From: an uncultured Methanolobus sp.
GTDB lineage: Archaea; Halobacteriota; Methanosarcinia; Methanosarcinales; Methanosarcinaceae
Length of the DNA stretch: 64,000 bases
Assembly (NCBI RefSeq): GCF_963665675.1
Contig: NZ_OY762426.1
Location: 2,356,001-2,420,000, forward strand
Reading direction: 5' to 3'
Program-made: the position numbers and the translations under genes
The notes under the pieces: model-generated
Databases searched by the model: none
Seen by the model: the letters and a program-made list of their open reading frames with translations, nothing else
What the model was told of the DNA's origin: nothing
In this document: piece after piece, positions 63,462-64,000 of the stretch
Layout of the letters: every line of letters starts with the position of its first letter
Numbering within the stretch: position 1 is the first letter of the stretch

Positions 63462-64000
63462 CTATAATTTGATGAGCTTGGCATCGATAATTCCTTCAAC
63501 TGCTCTCATCTCTTTCAATATTTCCTCAGGTACTTCCGAGTTGACATTAAGTACCATTATAGTAGTTCCACCTATTTCAGCTCTTCCTACCTGCATACCG
63601 GATATATTGATATTATTCTTTCCAAGTACTAAACAGCAAGGTCCGATAACATTCGGCTTGTTAATGTGTTTTGCCACGATCATGTAGCCCGATGGCACAA
63701 TGTCCACATGTTCTCCATTGACACTAATGATCTTTCCTTTGCCACCTATTACAGTACCACCAATAGAGACCTTTTCGTCATCCATGGTAACTTCTACCTT
63801 GATGGTGGAACTGAATTCTTCAGTAGTTTCGGACTTGCTTTCGATAACTTCTACTTTCCTTGATTTTGCAAGGGCGCCTGCATTCACGTAGTTCACTGCA
63901 GAGCCAAGGGCGACCTGGAGCATTCCCTTAATTGCAGCCACTGTGACAGGTCTTATGTCCTTCTCAGCGATATCACCGTTGTATGATATTGCAATCTTCT
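63462..64000 (-). CDS. serA: D-3-phosphoglycerate dehydrogenase, C-terminal part
   Basis: The reading frame runs off the right edge; about 179 C-terminal codons are visible. The sequence shows the allosteric substrate-binding domain of long SerA proteins (KIAISYNGDIAEKDIRPVTV, ALGSAVNYVNAGALAKSRKV, VSIGGTVIGGKGKIISVNGE) followed by the ACT domain, with the serine-binding region VIGPCCLVLGKNNINISGMQ, then VGRAEIGGTTIMVLNVNSEV and EEILKEMRAVEGIIDAKLIK. The catalytic Rossmann domain is outside the window. The enzyme catalyses the first step of serine synthesis from 3-phosphoglycerate. Confidence 0.94.
   Translation of the reverse strand, partial: KIAISYNGDIAEKDIRPVTVAAIKGMLQVALGSAVNYVNAGALAKSRKVEVIESKSETTEEFSSTIKVEVTMDDEKVSIGGTVIGGKGKIISVNGEHVDIVPSGYMIVAKHINKPNVIGPCCLVLGKNNINISGMQVGRAEIGGTTIMVLNVNSEVPEEILKEMRAVEGIIDAKLIKL

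Noticed and set aside
1..64000. CRISPR array or cas genes
   Set aside because: No regularly spaced direct repeats and no Cas-like proteins were seen anywhere in the window.

Overview
The window reads as chromosomal DNA of a methanogenic euryarchaeon, most likely Methanosarcinaceae (Methanolobus/Methanococcoides-like). Reasons: TFB, archaeal RNA polymerase subunits K and N, ribosomal proteins L18e/L13/S9/S2, Gar1, RIO2 kinase, Tsr3, Trm5, the archaeal mevalonate branch with isopentenyl phosphate kinase, methanogen-type DUF2111 and DUF2240 proteins, moderate GC, AT-rich intergenic DNA, and abundant insertion sequences and two-component/chemoreceptor proteins. The species assignment is inference.

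Layout. 1-3.2 kb: an archaeal type IV pilus/Tad-like secretion operon on the minus strand (CpaE/MinD-like protein, VirB11-like ATPase, start of a TadC-like membrane protein). 3.4-11.2 kb: housekeeping genes (Tsr3, exonuclease III, topoisomerase I, beta-CASP RNase) around a PerR-peroxiredoxin-Dps-like oxidative stress operon. 11.2-20.4 kb: a RelBE-like pair whose toxin has lost a normal start codon, TPR protein, MobA, DUF460, RIO2, LarC/LarB, and a TetR regulator whose palindromic sites remain in front of a collapsed aldo/keto reductase gene. 20.5-26.5 kb: thioredoxin system, AIM24, DUF2111, rubrerythrin, several tiny membrane proteins and two candidate structured RNAs. 26.5-35.2 kb: an IS5-type element, a 986-residue poly-HAMP chemoreceptor and a 1423-residue hybrid histidine kinase. 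35.8-47.1 kb: an accessory, IS-rich stretch (K+ channel, truncated DUF1016 gene, epimerase plus membrane protein, GIY-YIG-like protein, a compact hairpin-rich element, an IS4-type element, and a TrlF-like PHP/ATPase gene split by an IS1-type element), ending at two tRNA genes. 47.4-64 kb: core genes (Trm5, LysE, TFB, Gar1, PPDK) and a long collinear supercluster running serA - two small methanogen genes - rpl18e - rpl13 - rps9 - rpoN - tRNA-Pro-like - rpoK - rps2 - memo - mvk - ipk - fni - rnj - idsA.

Working together. The right-hand cluster couples translation/transcription subunits with isoprenoid lipid synthesis: Mvk and Ipk make and phosphorylate mevalonate-route intermediates, Fni isomerises IPP/DMAPP and IdsA elongates them. 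The PerR operon, rubrerythrin and thioredoxin/thioredoxin reductase form an oxygen/peroxide defence set. The best candidates for something undescribed are the hairpin-rich element at 40.8-41.2 kb, the three-way-junction RNA candidate at 24.46-24.57 kb, the epimerase/membrane-sensor pair at 38-39.8 kb, and the IS1-interrupted TrlF-like gene, whose precise repair would restore a 950-codon reading frame.

Limits: all calls come from reading the sequence and translations; no database search, folding or tRNA program was run.
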